From positions 231,404,258 through 231,468,257 of the forward strand of contig NC_088201.1 of assembly GCF_037126465.1 (NCBI RefSeq): a stretch of 64,000 nucleotides of DNA, written 5' to 3'. Below are positions 11,955-23,952 of the stretch, piece by piece. This DNA is from Ornithodoros turicata (taxonomy: Eukaryota > Arthropoda > Arachnida > Ixodida > Argasidae). The notes beneath the pieces were generated by a model that worked only from the letters and a program-made list of their open reading frames with translations, searched no databases and was not told the origin of the DNA. Made by a program: the position numbers and the translations under genes. How positions within the stretch are numbered: position 1 is the first letter of the stretch; the number at the start of each line of letters is the position of its first letter.

Positions 11955-12273
11955 CAGGGTGTTCAAAACTAAGCTTTCACGAGCGCTACGCAAACACAGC
12001 GGTGACAGGAAACCAGATGATAACTTTACGCTACTTGTGCAAGAAACAGGTGCTGCTAATTATGTAGTATCTGTTTCTTACTCAAGGAACAGAAAAATAG
12101 CACCAGACGGTGCCCAGAAGAAGAACAGTCTCTGTTCGAAATATCGGCGGCTTCTGTCCTGAGGCAACTCCCTTCCTACCAGCTTTCCTTTGTTCGCCTA
12201 TTTATAAAGTGCTAGTGAATGCTTAAATTTGTAAATAAAACCTGAAACCTGAAACCTAATTTTGAACACCCTG
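11955..12273. mobile_element. Mariner-like MITE, copy 2, with two internal insertions
   Basis: TIR CAGGGTGTTCAAAACTAAGC and its complement, TA on both sides. Relative to copy 1 (5831) it carries about 80 bp of Penelope-like end sequence (near 12108-12175, with TCTGTTCGAAATATCGGC) and a 30-bp LINE tail (12227-12256). Confidence 0.75.
12227..12256 (+). mobile_element. 30-bp LINE tail micro-insertion
   Basis: AATAAAACCTGAAACCTGAAA between TAA duplications at 12224-12226 and 12257-12259. The undisturbed site is present in the 5831-6046 copy. Confidence 0.55.
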
Positions 12274-12524
12274 TATAGGCTTCCAAGAGAAAAAGTGTAT
12301 CTACATAGCAGTGGGCCGTGGTTTTTAAGATAAACGGACGACATGTTAAGAAAGTAACTGTTTTATTCATCAACATCAACATCATCATCATCAACTGTTT
12401 TGAGGTTGAAACACACAGGAACTTTCCGTGAAACACACCTAACAAATGCGAACCAAATTTCAATTGCACGAAATACGTTCACAATTGGTTTAGTTTCGCC
12501 GTGACGTATACGCGCGAGAAACCG

Positions 12525-12763
12525 CAGTCTTGGGTCGTTCTGCGGTAGCCAATGTCGTGCTCAAGACTGTGAGGTGGTGGGTTCGAATCCGATATCACCG
12601 GCTGTGCTGTCTGAGGTTTTCCCTTGGGTTTTCCGAAGACTTTGCGAAGGAATGGCGGCGCAGTTCCTCTTGAAGTCGGCCCATGGACGCATTAAAAAGA
12701 ACCCTGTCACCCACTCCTTCCTGCTTTCCTCTTTCCACCTGTCTACATCTCTAATGTCTACAC
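12525..12763 (+). mobile_element. SINE-1 copy
   Basis: GGTGGTGGGTTCGAATCC (B box), GCTGTGCTGTCTGAGGTTTT, CTTGAAGTCGGCCCATGGAC and CACTCCTTCCTGCT are all SINE-1 landmarks. It lacks the final 3' block. Confidence 0.75.
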
Positions 12764-12794
12764 TTTTTATTACTTTTTACTGTTATTTACTTTT

Positions 12795-13232
12795 TCTGGT
12801 CATTTGTAATGTAATGCATTACTTTTGACATTATGTAATTTGTAATGTAATTTGATTACATTTGGGCTGTAAGTTTAATGACATTACTCATTACTTTTTA
12901 AAGAATCGAGTATTCAGGTTAACGGTTTGTGGCACTTGTGAATCATTGTTTGCTGGCCCCATACTCCGGCCAGTCTTCCTGCTGCCGTGAGGCATTGCGT
13001 CATCTTCGTCTCTATACATTGTGGAACGATATACGTCATACGTGGCACCCTGAGACAAATAGAAGAGTGTGATTAAGCTCGCAGTAATGACTTAGTAATC
13101 TCATTACTTTTTCGTAGTAATTGTAATGCAATTTCATTACATTTCAATGAGTAATGTAATTTCATTAAATTCTAACTGGAGTAATGAGTAACGCAATTCA
13201 ATTACATTTTAGGAGTAATTTACACAGGTATG
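12795..13232. repeat. GTAAT/ATTAC iterated repeat
   Basis: Two arms (12795-12910 and 13085-13230) of degenerate TGTAATGTAATTTCATTAC units around unique sequence. The architecture is like the hAT MITEs, but no flanking duplication was found. Confidence 0.35.
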
Positions 13233-15043
13233 CTCACGTCACTGAAGACACTGCATCGGTACAGAATTTAATTACAAATAACATGCTACGAATTTACTCC
13301 AAATATTTCGCACGGCGTCTCAAAGCGTGTGATAGTTTGTTTAACATGTGTTTGTGTTTGGACTGCCTCTTTCAACAAAATGATTGCGTGACTGAACGGG
13401 AACCGGAACTTATGGCGTCACGGAAGCAAAAGCACCGGCTATAGTACTCAATTGCAAATAATTGGCCACCAATTTAATGGAAATACATTGCATGGTGGTA
13501 CGACATATCTGCAGAAGAGTATCACTGTATAAATGCCAGTTTATGCATACCGTCGTGTTATAAATCTCATTGAAATATTATATAAAATTCTGTCGTATCG
13601 TTTATTGTGGCGTAATACGTACATGCGTGACTTAGTGTATACAGTCAGGGGCTTCCTAACAATCTAGTGTTGATGTCTGGGTTAGTGAGCATAGTTTATG
13701 TTTATTAGCAGAATGAAATGTAGCATTAAAAGAATAAATGTGAGAAAAAGGAATGTGTAAGCATAACATGATTAGTACGTGTGGCACTGTGTGAATGTAA
13801 AATGTCGCTAAATTTAAAGCAAAATGCAATCTAGCATCACAGAAATCATCTGCAAAATGCAATCTAGCATCACGGGGGGGGGGGGGGGGGCACGTTGAAA
13901 ACAGTTTATTGCATCCATAGAGAAGGTTACTGCTTTGTATCTCTATCCTGCTTTCTGGCTTGTGCTGGCTGCAAAACAGCTGGGTGTGAGGCTGGCTGGA
14001 AAACGATGTATATATAAATAATCCTATCTTGATCTTATCGTCGTAGAGTGTGGAACCAGCGATTAGACGGCACCCGAAAGTTCTTATAGGGGATTATCGC
14101 TTCGCCACGGACGCGAGCTCCAGAGCGCTTACAGCCATAGTCGCTCAGCGGTGCTGCCATCAAATCCGGAGGCTATAAGGTAACAGGGGACATCGTATAT
14201 TGGTTGGATACACCACCAAAATGTGTGTGTGGGGGGGGGGGGGGTTCGCAGGCCAACAATAAATAAACAAAAACAAAAAAGAAAATGCGAAAGAAAACGC
14301 AAAGCAAAACAAGGTGAAAGAAAAGCTTCCTTTCCATAGACTTCCACCTTGCGGCCGTCGGTGCCTTTTTATCTTCTCCTCACACATTGTTCGCAAAGAT
14401 CCCCTCACACGCCGCCGAGGTGCCAACAACTTTTTTTTTTATTCCTCTCCGTATTCCTCACCTTTTAAGTGAGACGTCCTTCCACCGGAAGTCTTTCACG
14501 TGACGTCACGGTGATTAGATGCCGAAGATGTCGGTATGGTACGGTGGTCAAACCGGCAATCTTCCTGTTTAGCCAAGCAAGAATGCGACGGGCCTTTTAA
14601 TTTACCGGAGAGTCTCGTTTTTTTTTTAAAGAAGGATATATAAAGAGTGGGGGGACGAAGAAAATGGAACGAGTCTCACAAGGTGTGTGACATTCACAGT
14701 TCACGGGGTCCCAAATTGACTTCTTTTGTTTTGTTTTTTTTGTCCGGTAGTGTTGGTGCAACTGAAACAACGGGGGTTGATGACACAACTGGCTTGTCTT
14801 TCCTTCAGACCAATAGGCCTACGGTAGATTATATATATAGTGTGATGTACAGATTAACCGGCAATGGGATTGCAACCTGACACTGGAAGTTTGACCGGCC
14901 GGGGTGAGGTTCTGAACGTCGGCTTTACTGATTTGATGCTTCAGGACAAATATTGACACCGTGCACAATGAAGACGGCCCATGACTCTCGGTAATCCGAG
15001 CAGTATATGCCTGGATGCGTAAAGTGAAAAAATTGTACAACTA
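13233..15043. other. Intergenic, no gene recognised
   Basis: Contains G tracts (about 13875-13890 and 14231-14243) and a plus-strand TATATAAAG near 14637 without a convincing downstream frame. Confidence 0.35.
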
Positions 15044-15292
15044 CACTTTTAAAAATGAACTTCACCGCATAGCACGCTCCTAGCCAACCATCATCTCGAA
15101 TGATATCGTTATCTCCCCTGATTTGTTGAAAATGGGAGGCGTACGCCTTTTCTGTGACACTTATCCTGTTCATAATTGTCACAGAAAAGGCGTACGCCTC
15201 CCGTTTTCAACAAATCAGGTCAGATAACGGTATCATTCGAGATGATGGTTGGCTAGGAGCGTGCTATGCGGTGAAGTTCATTTTTAAGAGTG
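15044..15292. mobile_element. MITE-1A, complete palindromic copy
   Basis: CAC(T)TTTAAAAATGAACTTC at the left and its complement ending AAGAGTG at the right, TA on both sides, arms pairing over the full length. Confidence 0.85.
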
Positions 15293-15370
15293 TAGCTAGA
15301 GAACTTGTCGAAGTGGTGGACTCGCGGATCACGATCATGGTGAACGAAGATGTCTATTTGTGTCCGTAAG

Positions 15371-15663
15371 GAAAAAAAGTAGCTGGAGCTCGTTGGCTGC
15401 CCGTATAGCATACGTCTGCAGTTCGTAAGTGCTCAAACGTGGCCATGCCAGTACTGAACAGCCGTTTTGGCCTTATTGGGTCATCGCTAGCAGTACGCAG
15501 GCAGGCAACGTTTGAGTGGATGGCGTCTGAAGGCCACGTAACACGTGATTCCTCCCGTCAGGGTGTGCTAACGCACTACTGAAAGCCCAGTGCAAAGTCA
15601 GTGAAGTATCTAAGGGGGAAAAAAAAATAGCCGGAGCTCTTTGGCTGCACGTATAGCATATGT
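15371..15663 (+). repeat. Pair of 40-bp direct repeats
   Basis: GGAGCTC(G/T)TTGGCTGC with CGTATAGCATA occurs at 15371-15412 and 15623-15663. Purpose unknown. Confidence 0.5.
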
Positions 15664-16346
15664 TGTGTTCGTTTGTGATATAATAGAGAGTTGTTTTCGT
15701 AGACCATTTTGGCATCTCCGATATACGATACCCGCAATGGCGTTGGTCTCATGGTGCATGGGCGGCGCTATTGGAGCTCTGCTAGCGTATCGCCGGTACG
15801 GAGTTCCTCGAGGAATAGCGTACCGTGCTAGCGTAGCGTACAGTGTGATCGAGACGTCACACGGGGTGCGGGGCTCTGCGAGGAAACCAAGAAGAAAACT
15901 AGGCCAACTAACGCGAGAAGCAAGGTGGCCGTGCGGATTCCCATAGCATTTTTATGCTGCTCAAGGTGATTGCGAGTAACGCCTTCGTGGATGCAACGAA
16001 ATGAATTGCAATGACAGAACTCCTCAACAGCGTAAAGCCCCGAAAGGCTTTTACGGATCAGGGTTCGGTATATGCCATGTGGGAGCGCTATGACGTTAAT
16101 TAACCGTACCGTCTCCTTCAACGATGTATTGGAAACCTCAACCAAGTCAGTCTCGCGTAACGTGATACCGTTCCGGGACGTTGCAAACTGGCTCGCTAAA
16201 GCTCACTACTACGACATACAAGGGAAAGAGAAAAAACTTACGATGATGGTGCGACTCAGATGATGCCGAAGAGAGTATTCGCGGCAGCATTTCTTTTAAT
16301 GATGTTTGTGATCAAGTTCTTGAATTTGTTTTCAAGGCTAAAAGTA

Positions 16347-16585
16347 CACTCTAAGAAACGAACTTCACCACATAGCACGCTCCTATAGCCAACCATCATC
16401 CCGAATGACAACGTTCTCGCCCCTGATTTGTTGAAAACGGGAGGCGGAGCTTATTCTGTGCCGTGCATAATGGCACAAAATAGTCTCCGCCTCCCGTTTT
16501 CAACAAATCAGGGGCGAGAACGTTGTCATTCGGGATGATGGCTGGCGAGGAGCGTGCAATGTGGTGAAGTTCATTTTTAAGAGTG
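16347..16585. mobile_element. MITE-1B, complete palindromic copy
   Basis: Same TIRs as MITE-1A, but the inner arms read CAACGTTCTCGCCCC and GGGGCGAGAACGTTG; TA flanks. Confidence 0.85.
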
Positions 16586-16720
16586 TAGGGATGTGAAGAC
16601 TGAATCCGCGAATCCACGAATCCTAGGCTGGGATTCGAGATTTGCTAATCCGAATCCCAGTGCTCAAAACAGCGAATCGAATCTTTCGAATCCCTTTCAA
16701 ATTGGAACCTCCTGGGTTCA
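16586..16720. repeat. AATCCGAATCC degenerate repeat
   Basis: Iterated GAATCC/GGATTC motifs following GGGATGTGAAG. Similar motifs recur at 17795-17835. Possibly the two ends of another hAT-like element. Confidence 0.3.
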
Positions 16721-16753
16721 CCGAAAGCCTCATTGGCCGAGAGGCATTTTCTT

Positions 16754-17003
16754 CACTCTTAAAAATGAACTTCACCGCACAGCACGCTTTTAGCCAACCA
16801 TCATCTCGAATGATATCGTTATCTGCCCTGATTTGTTCAAAACGGGAGGCGTACGCCTTTTTTTGTGACACTTATGCTGTTCATAATTGTCACAAAAAAG
16901 GCGTACTCCTCCCATTTTCAACAAATCAGGGCAGATAACGATATCATTCGAGATGATGGTTGGCTAAGAGCGGGCTATGCGGTGAAGTTCAGTTTTAAGA
17001 GTG
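16754..17003. mobile_element. MITE-1A, complete palindromic copy
   Basis: CACTCTTAAAAATGAACTTC and its complement; flanked by TT rather than TA. Confidence 0.8.
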
Positions 17004-19129
17004 TTGTTTGTTTGTTGGACTGAAACAGTTCGGGCAGTAACTGCTACGTTACAAGTTTAAGAGTAACCTGGTGTTGGTTGTGATTGTTGCCTAGTTTTAT
17101 GGAAATAATTCAGCCACGAGTATTTACGCGTTTCTTATAGTAAGTGAACAACACGTTAAATAAATTACGTTTAAGAACACTATATATATATGGGAATATT
17201 TTCCCCTGAAACCGAAGCATTATTTTAATTCGTTTTTCGCTAAACAAAGATATCGTATTGTGCTTCAAAACCTGATCTTTCTGTTGCGGTTTTGCGCATA
17301 CTTGGGCTAGCTTATGCCTTAATGTTGTACATAATGTACTTTCCTTTTGTTGGTGTCGCTGTATATATTTTCAGGCTTGCTGTTGCATGTGCTGTTGCGG
17401 TTTTATTACACATTGTTGGGTCAATGCCTTGCTGCTGTACATTCTCTATTCCTTTTGTGTGAGAGGTTTTGTTGTAAATATTCTGCTGTCTTGTTGTCGC
17501 ACGTCGCTTGCCGAGATGTTGCGTGTAATGAACTGTATATAGACTGATTTTACTGACTTGTGTTCTTTGTAGTTGTGGAGTTTTCTGTATGTATTGCTGT
17601 ATGTATGTATTGCTGTTTGTTTGCTGTACTAATTGTCGTATTCACACTTGTATGCATTACCACGTTATATTAAATTTTCCTCCAACAACACTTTTCAGTA
17701 GAGGTGTTTTTTTTTTTTTTTCTGGCGTCTTAAGCTCGTTTTTAAAGAAAGAATTAGAAAGATTCGTAAGATTCTTCGATTTGTAGAACCTCCCTTGGAT
17801 CCGGATCCGGATTCGAAAAATTTTGGATTCGTCCCATTTCTGGCTACCACACAGAGACAAAAGACAGGTGAAAATCTCCGTTACTTTCCGTGCGTTTATG
17901 GGGCACGAATCGAGGGGGGGCTGCACTTCTGCTGCCTCCTCGACCTTACGCCCACGGCTCTCACCTTTCTTTCAACCGGAGTCCGACCAGCCTGCGCACG
18001 CTTCGCCACACTCCACGGCACACGCAACGACACACAACAACAACACGGGCTTTTTCTTTCGCCACCAACCACCAGACTTGGACGCCTTGGCGCCAGCGCA
18101 CCTTTCTAAAAAGCGAACCGTAATGAATGTCCCCTCGTTCCTCCAGGCCCGCGCCGGACTCTCCTTTAAGTAAAAATCCCCACGATATCCCTTCAACACC
18201 TTAAAGAACCCGCTGTCCGCCCACTGCTTAAACGAAAGGCCCAAAATGACGGTAAAAGCAGCTGGGTTCGGGGGTCAGAGATTCGCATTGTCCACAGCGA
18301 GGCTCGCCAATCAAAAGGTCAATAGAGCGACGGACCACGCGGGGTGCTCGCAGACCGACCGCTTCCGCGAACCGCTGTGTCTCCAGGAGAGCGACGTCTC
18401 GTGACAGACGGTGGGCCGGCCGGGCACGTGCTAGTGCAGCATCGGCTGTTTAATGAAAGGCAAAGTTGTCAGGCCCCTACATATGACCTATTCTGGGTTA
18501 CTTTCGCCGTCGTTACACCATTGTGCGATGGACAAGCGTATATGGGTCTGCAATTGAGATCTCCTGTGTACGGTACATGACGTGCAGTATACCGTTCGTC
18601 GCGATTGTGTCTCTCCCCCCGACCCGGCTGTTATATGGAGAGAGAGTGGCGTTGACAAGGGAAGAATCTGGTGTAGCGTTCTGTTGCTGATAAATAATTG
18701 TTTGTTGCGCTGTAGAGAGGCCGTATATCGCGTGCGCGTGGATGGCGGTATACACGGGAGAAAGGCTTGATGTATGTGTGTTTGCCGGGAACGTGGCAAC
18801 TGGTACTTGCCTTGTGTCTATGATGGGCGAAGATATATATATATATACTGTCGATAAAATGTAGAAATGTTTACGTGAATCTACAGGAGCGTCGTCGTGT
18901 TTTGGAGGAAGAAAAAAAGGACTATATTATCGTATGTTATCAGTGCGAGCGGGTATTTGTGCTGCTCCACTGAGCTCGGTAAAACGGCTTTCTGCAGAGG
19001 AAAAAGTATTAGTTAGCATAATTCGTGACGTTACGCCGCCAGACAACTACCGTATTTTGCTGTGTACAACGCGCACAATATCCATGAACCTTTAGCACGT
19101 CATCCATAACCATTTATGTAACATACCAA
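17004..19129. other. Intergenic, no gene recognised
   Basis: Several overlapping plus-strand frames at 17795-18173 are in a C-rich stretch open in all frames; none shows a domain. Left unassigned. Confidence 0.35.
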
Positions 19130-19206
19130 TGATGAGGACGTTGCCGTCTCTGTTCGAAATATCGGCTGCTCTCGTCCTGCGGCACATCCCTGCAGAACAA
19201 GAGATA
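19130..19206 (+). mobile_element. Penelope-like terminal fragment
   Basis: GTCTCTGTTCGAAATATCGGC and GTCCTG(C/A)GGCA are shared with the insert at 12108-12175, and a weaker match occurs near 63320. Class is inferred from its resemblance to Penelope-like ends. Confidence 0.35.
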
Positions 19207-19365
19207 AACTGATGTTCTGAGGCTGGAACAACATAGAAGGGACAGATACAAACAAAGCCTCAAATTGCCTAAGAAATCAACGAAGCCCTGGACCGGCAAT
19301 CCAGAAGATGTGGGTTCGATCCCTACAGCTGGCTAACCTTTTCAGTGACTTTCATCTTTCATCGC
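19207..19365. mobile_element. SINE-3 copy with inverted 5' half
   Basis: 19207-19275 is the SINE-3 tail in minus orientation; 19276-19365 is the tRNA-like head and body in plus orientation (GGACCGGCAATCCAGAAG, GGGTTCGATCCC, AACCTTTTCAGTGACTTTC). The complete copy at 32395-32573 shows the normal order. Confidence 0.65.
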
Positions 19366-19410
19366 TACATCCCTGCAACCTTGCTTGTTATCGTGTCTAC
19401 GACGTTGCTT

Positions 19411-20102
19411 CATAGGCAGCACAATCTACTGAAGGTTCAAGTACCGTATTTTCCGGTGCATAACGCGCGCGTTATATAGTAAAATAAGTGCTCTGAAGAG
19501 GTCCTGCGCGTTATCTAACGATGCGTGTCATACACGGAAATATTTTTCTGCAGAGTTCCTTCTCTGGTCGGTGTCGTACACATTCTAGCCTCTTCCAGGG
19601 TGTGCTGTGAGTTTCTCACAAACGTTGACAAAGCCGGCGAAACGGCGCTGGACATCATAAAAAATAATGCTGCTGCTTAGGGATCCTATTGAGCAGTCAA
19701 TAATCCCGAAGTCATTTCAGAAGGCTGGCGTGAATGAGAAGGAACGCGAAACTAAATATGTTTCAAATAAAACATATGCATATATTGTACACCGCCTTGG
19801 TTTATTGTTTATAGTGGTGGCAGTACTGAAGTATTTGTAGCAACATTGCAGTGCGCATTTGTATGGGTGCGCGTTATACATGGAACTTTTTTTTAAATTC
19901 GGCCCGTTTTCAGGGGTGCGCGTTATACACGAGTGCGCGTTATACACCGGAAAATACGGTACATATAGGGGTGGTTGGCAGATGTTTTATCAGTGCGACG
20001 ATTTATTTCACAGAGCCGCTTCATCAAGACAGACAACCTTAGTCCACCAACCAGACCACCTCTATGCACGTGTACACACTTTCAGTACATTGTCCTACTT
20101 AG
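19411..20102. mobile_element. MITE-5 copy interrupted by a TA-flanked transposon
   Basis: GCAGCACAATCTACTGAAG at the left and CTTTCAGTACATTGTCCTAC at the right match MITE-5 ends (20119, 36921). The interior holds the element at 19444-19959. Confidence 0.55.
19444..19959. mobile_element. CCGTATTTTCCGG transposon, 516 bp
   Basis: TIR CCGTATTTTCCGGTGCATAA at the left against TTATACACCGGAAAATACGG at the right, TA on both sides. A left-end fragment is at about 19050. No transposase. Confidence 0.75.
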
Positions 20103-20118
20103 GTTTATATACGCGCCT

Positions 20119-20255
20119 CAAGCAGCACAATGTACTGAAAGTCGGGTGAAATAGGGGTGGACGGGTAGGTGGAAAGCCTTGAACACAGGAACATCGATAA
20201 GACACATACCGTCCACCCCTATTGCACTCGACTTTGAGTACATTGTGCTGCTTGG
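20119..20255. mobile_element. MITE-5, copy
   Basis: CAAGCAGCACAATGTACTG and CAGTACATTGTGCTGCTTG style ends with GGGGTGGACGG/CCGTCCACCCC inner arms. Confidence 0.7.
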
Positions 20256-20915
20256 GGCTCTCTTTGGTATCACCTGCCGCACGCTCATTTCGCCGGGCAA
20301 TTGTCCCCACCGTCTCGCCCCAAAACGTGTAGGCGTTGGCGAAGCGGCTACCGAACGACACGAACCAGGACGAAGAACACGAAGCGCATATTTTCGGTGA
20401 CGGTGATTCTGTGATTGTCCACACGGGACAGAATAGAAGGCGGGGTCCCGAATCGGGCCACCCAGGAGAGACAGGTAATTCTGCGTCTGGAATGTCTTTT
20501 TTTTCTTTTTCTTTTTTCACGTCTTCACCGCAAATACCTTTCTGTGCACTCAGGGTTGAAGGGACGTCATCGAAGGGGTGGTGTACGGGGAGAAACAAGG
20601 ACTTTATTTCAATGATGATGAGTAGGTAGATTCACCGTGCTATAGGGGCGATACTCTGCTACCCCATTTTTCTGGCGGTAATGTGGTGAAATGGATTAAT
20701 GAGCCGCCTCACAGTGACAACGGTTGCGGTTGGACAGGATCATGTGAACGATAAGCGCGCTCCACACAGTGTTGCTAGTGATGCCGCGTGTTATCACCAC
20801 AACATCAGGCAGTAGCCGTTCAAAGCTTACCAAATATGATAACGTCTCCCGCAACATATTTTGAGGTGCTAGAATTTCTTAATTTATACAATGTACTATG
20901 TGGGGTGCAAATATT
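20256..20915. other. Intergenic, no gene recognised
   Basis: GC-richer 20265-20480 is open in several frames on both strands; no domain or reliable splice context. Confidence 0.3.
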
Positions 20916-21250
20916 TATGCAACTACAACAACAACAACAACTTTATTTTGAGTTTATGAATGGGAAGTTTCATCGCCAGGGGGCGATACTCTACCCCAGT
21001 GCTGTATGGTGGTGATGTGGGGAATGAAGTGATGAGCCCCTTCACAATAGGGATCGAAGTCCTAAGGCGTCCAAAAATGTCAAAAGATCTTTGAGGGCAA
21101 AGCGTTGGTGGGCTGAGTTTGGCCAGGGTCCAAGCAATTTTGAGAGAGACAGGAGGGGCGAGAGTCCAGCTGGTTAACAGATCCGGGGAATATAGTTTCG
21201 GAAAGGTTGGTAGTGTGGGCAATGAAGAAGAATGTGCTCCCGATCTTCTA
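20916..21250 (-). mobile_element. LINE family B, 3' end of ORF2 and GTT-rich tail
   Basis: Minus-strand reading gives REHILLHCPHYQPFRNYIP, the terminal HCxxY motif seen in R1/Jockey/I-type ORF2 proteins, then (with one stop) a conserved 3' region shared with 47351-47580 and a GTTGTTGTT tail. Broken at 21250 by a MITE-1. Confidence 0.6.
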
Positions 21251-21536
21251 CACTCTTAAAAATGAACTTCGCCGCGTAGCACGCTCTTAGCCAACCAGTA
21301 TCTCGAATGATATCCTCGCCATGTCGGGGACTGTGTCCCTTTTGCGCGTGCACATTACCAAATAAACCTGAAACTGAAACTGAAAATATCGTTATCTGCC
21401 CTGATTTGTTGAAAACGGGAGGCGTACGCCTTTTTTGTGACAATTATGAACAGCATAAGTGTCACAAAAAAGGTGTACGCCTCCCGTTTTCAACAAATCA
21501 GGGCAGATAACGATATCATTCGAGATGTTGGTTGGC
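21251..21536. mobile_element. MITE-1A, right-truncated, with LINE tail inserted
   Basis: Normal left TIR after TA. The right arm stops at GGTTGGCTAC, about 35 bp short. A 70-bp insert (21316-21385) is flanked by ATATC on both sides. Confidence 0.75.
21316..21385 (+). mobile_element. 70-bp LINE 3' end insertion
   Basis: Ends AATAAACCTGAAACTGAAAC; the 5-bp duplication ATATC lies at 21311-21315 and 21386-21390. Other MITE-1 copies give the empty site. Confidence 0.65.
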
Positions 21537-22384
21537 TACTCTTGTTAGCATATAGATAGTTTTATATGTCCATTGGCGGGAAGTCAGGGGTTGTCACGCG
21601 ACACCCGACGCAAACAACGAAACTTACATGCGAGAAACGGAAGCCCATTTAACATCGATGTAAAGTTAGTCGCGCTATATTAGGACATAAAACAAATTCA
21701 TGAAAAAAAAAAGAGGTTACAAATCTATAAGCTCGATTGGGTGTGATGAGTGTCAACACGAAGAGTTTAAAAACTGCTTTCAGTATGTCACGTTTGCAAT
21801 GAATGCTAAATCGTGCACAATACAGGTAGCTATAAGAAAGAAAGAAAAAATGACTGCAGCAGGTAGCGTTCATGCGGGCTTTGCAAAGTGGCAATACCAC
21901 ACGCAGAAATTTACAAGGGAATCGTTGAACTACAACAGAAAATAACTCTCCGTCGAGCACAGGGACAGGCAAAGTGTAACGAAATTACAGTTACAATTAC
22001 AGTTCAATTACAGTTATGTGAGCCGCGATCGTATCTACAACCGCGCTAAATTTCAATACGTACTCTTGCCTCCATCTGGCTTCACTTAAAGACACCGTAA
22101 AACATCGGACGGGCAATTTATGTCGACGGCGCTGTACAACAGCCTGTTGCTTGAGAACCCAACGCAACAGGCTGCGCGTGTGACAGAGAGCACTTACCCC
22201 CGAATTCGTAGATGTAACTTGATCTCGACTTGACTTGCAGCTGCCTTGGAAGAGTGTCAACGCACTCCAGAAACCCTCCTCGACTTGAAGAGTTCTTATA
22301 CGCAGCGAATTCGACTTGACACGTGGGGTGAAACTTTCGAGTCAGCGCTCGGGCTATACCTTCAACCGACTTGATAACGCTCCA
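21537..22384. other. Intergenic, no gene recognised
   Basis: No repeat relation or credible frame seen. Confidence 0.35.
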
Positions 22385-22905
22385 CACTCGAAGAAAAAAA
22401 GGAGTACTTTTACTCCTTTTGGGGACTAAATGCATTGCCACAAAAAATAGTCCCTGTCGGGAGTAAATGAATGTCACAGAGTGGAGGCTGCATTTCACGC
22501 GCTGTTGTAAGAGTCCCAGGTACACAATTGGTGTGCATGCATGAAAATACTTTGAAGCAAACCGTCAACTGTGATATATCGAGTGATATAAAATCTTGCG
22601 CCACACACAGGGCACAATTTGCGAAGAAAGATGCGCTAACTGTTTCTTACTCTGTGCGGCTGGAAAATTCCTACATTGGCTGAGTTATACAGCCTTATGT
22701 CGTTCAAATTGACCACGGGCACGTATTTACGTAGACTGTTACATTCAGGAGACCATTCGCGAAGTTTACTGACAATTTGCAGTCCTGGGTAGTAAATGTC
22801 GGGACTAAATGTCGGGTTAGGGGACTAAAATGGGGAGTAATTGCAGACTACGGGAGTAGAAGCTGCAATTACTCCCCGTTTTACTCCTTTTTTTTTCTTA
22901 GAGTG
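22385..22905. mobile_element. MITE-6, 521 bp
   Basis: TIR CACTCGAAGAAAAAAAGGAG paired with CTCC plus T-run and TTAGAGTG. Inner TTTAGTCCC/GGGACTAAA arms. A truncated copy in reverse orientation lies at 27551-27639. Confidence 0.65.
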
Positions 22906-23809
22906 TTCAGTACGACAGCTTCGGAAAGCTGCCACGTGACAGTCATAATCTTGTCTCGACTTTGTATGAGTTGATGCGTCACCTATTTGTTTACACGGCC
23001 TTTGCACAAATGCGGATTCCAGACGAGAGGCGTAAAACATATTATGAGTCCCGACGCCAAGGAACGTCGTGTTTTCATGCTGTAAAGCAAATTTGAAGTG
23101 CAAAATGGTAGAAGAATATCGCTCCAGGACGCTGTTAAAGTTTGCAGGCTGCAACTTGACGAAGTAGGCCAGCGGGAGGGATCACGAAATAAGCAGACCA
23201 CCTTGAGCGAAGACACGTGTTAGCGCAGACTTGCACAACTCAACGTGTGCATGGCTTCAAGTCACGATACATATGTGAATTCGGGGTTTAGTATTTTTAA
23301 TTTACTATCAAAGTCGAGGCAAAACAGTGGCCTGTATTTTAAGAGGGACTCTGGCCATTATAGGAGGAGCTTAAAAAAAAAAAGTCTCGACCTGAATCAA
23401 AGTAGTGCGTGTTTCATTCGCTGCTGTGTTCTATATGATGGGCGCGGCCAGGGGTCCAAACCTTGTGACAGTTCTTAGGTTGCACCTTCGTTGATTAATT
23501 CGGCTTCATTTCTGCAAGGTCAGCCTAGATGTAGACATGCAGCGTTCATGAGCAGGAAAACAAGAAGAGGGTCATTCTTGTCATGCATACGTAACGCACA
23601 AACAAGAAAAAAGTCTCAAGGTGGTTGTAGTGTGTCCGCCTGTCGACGTAAAGGTTACTGACACTTTGATTGCTCGTCGTTACGTTGTCTGCAACATTCA
23701 CTGCAACAGTCAGACTAGTGCGCTTTACAAGAACATTGATGCTACAAGCTGGGGTGGATCCAGGATTTTTCTGAGGAGGGGGTCCAGCCATGAACAGCAT
23801 GCTAGACTA
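22906..23809. other. Intergenic, no gene recognised
   Basis: Nothing assignable beyond short frames. Confidence 0.35.
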
Positions 23810-23952
23810 CACCCTTAGAAATGAACTTCACCATATAGCACGCTCCTAGCCAACCATCATCCCGAATGACAACGTTCTCGCCCCTGATTTGCTGAAAACG
23901 GGAGGAGGAGCCTATTTTGTGTTCATTATGCACGGCACAAAATAGGCTCCTC
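23810..23952. mobile_element. MITE-1B, right half missing
   Basis: Left TIR after TA, CAACGTTCTCGCCCC arm, then lost after GGCTCCTC. Confidence 0.75.

Noticed and set aside
16072..16263. Short frame with protein-like composition (SFNDVLETSTKSVS region)
   Set aside because: Unrecognised, no splice or promoter support; too little to call a gene.
19131..19170. Possible hammerhead ribozyme (TGATGAG ... CGAAA)
   Set aside because: Stem II would leave six unpaired bases before GAAA and no cleavage triplet fits.
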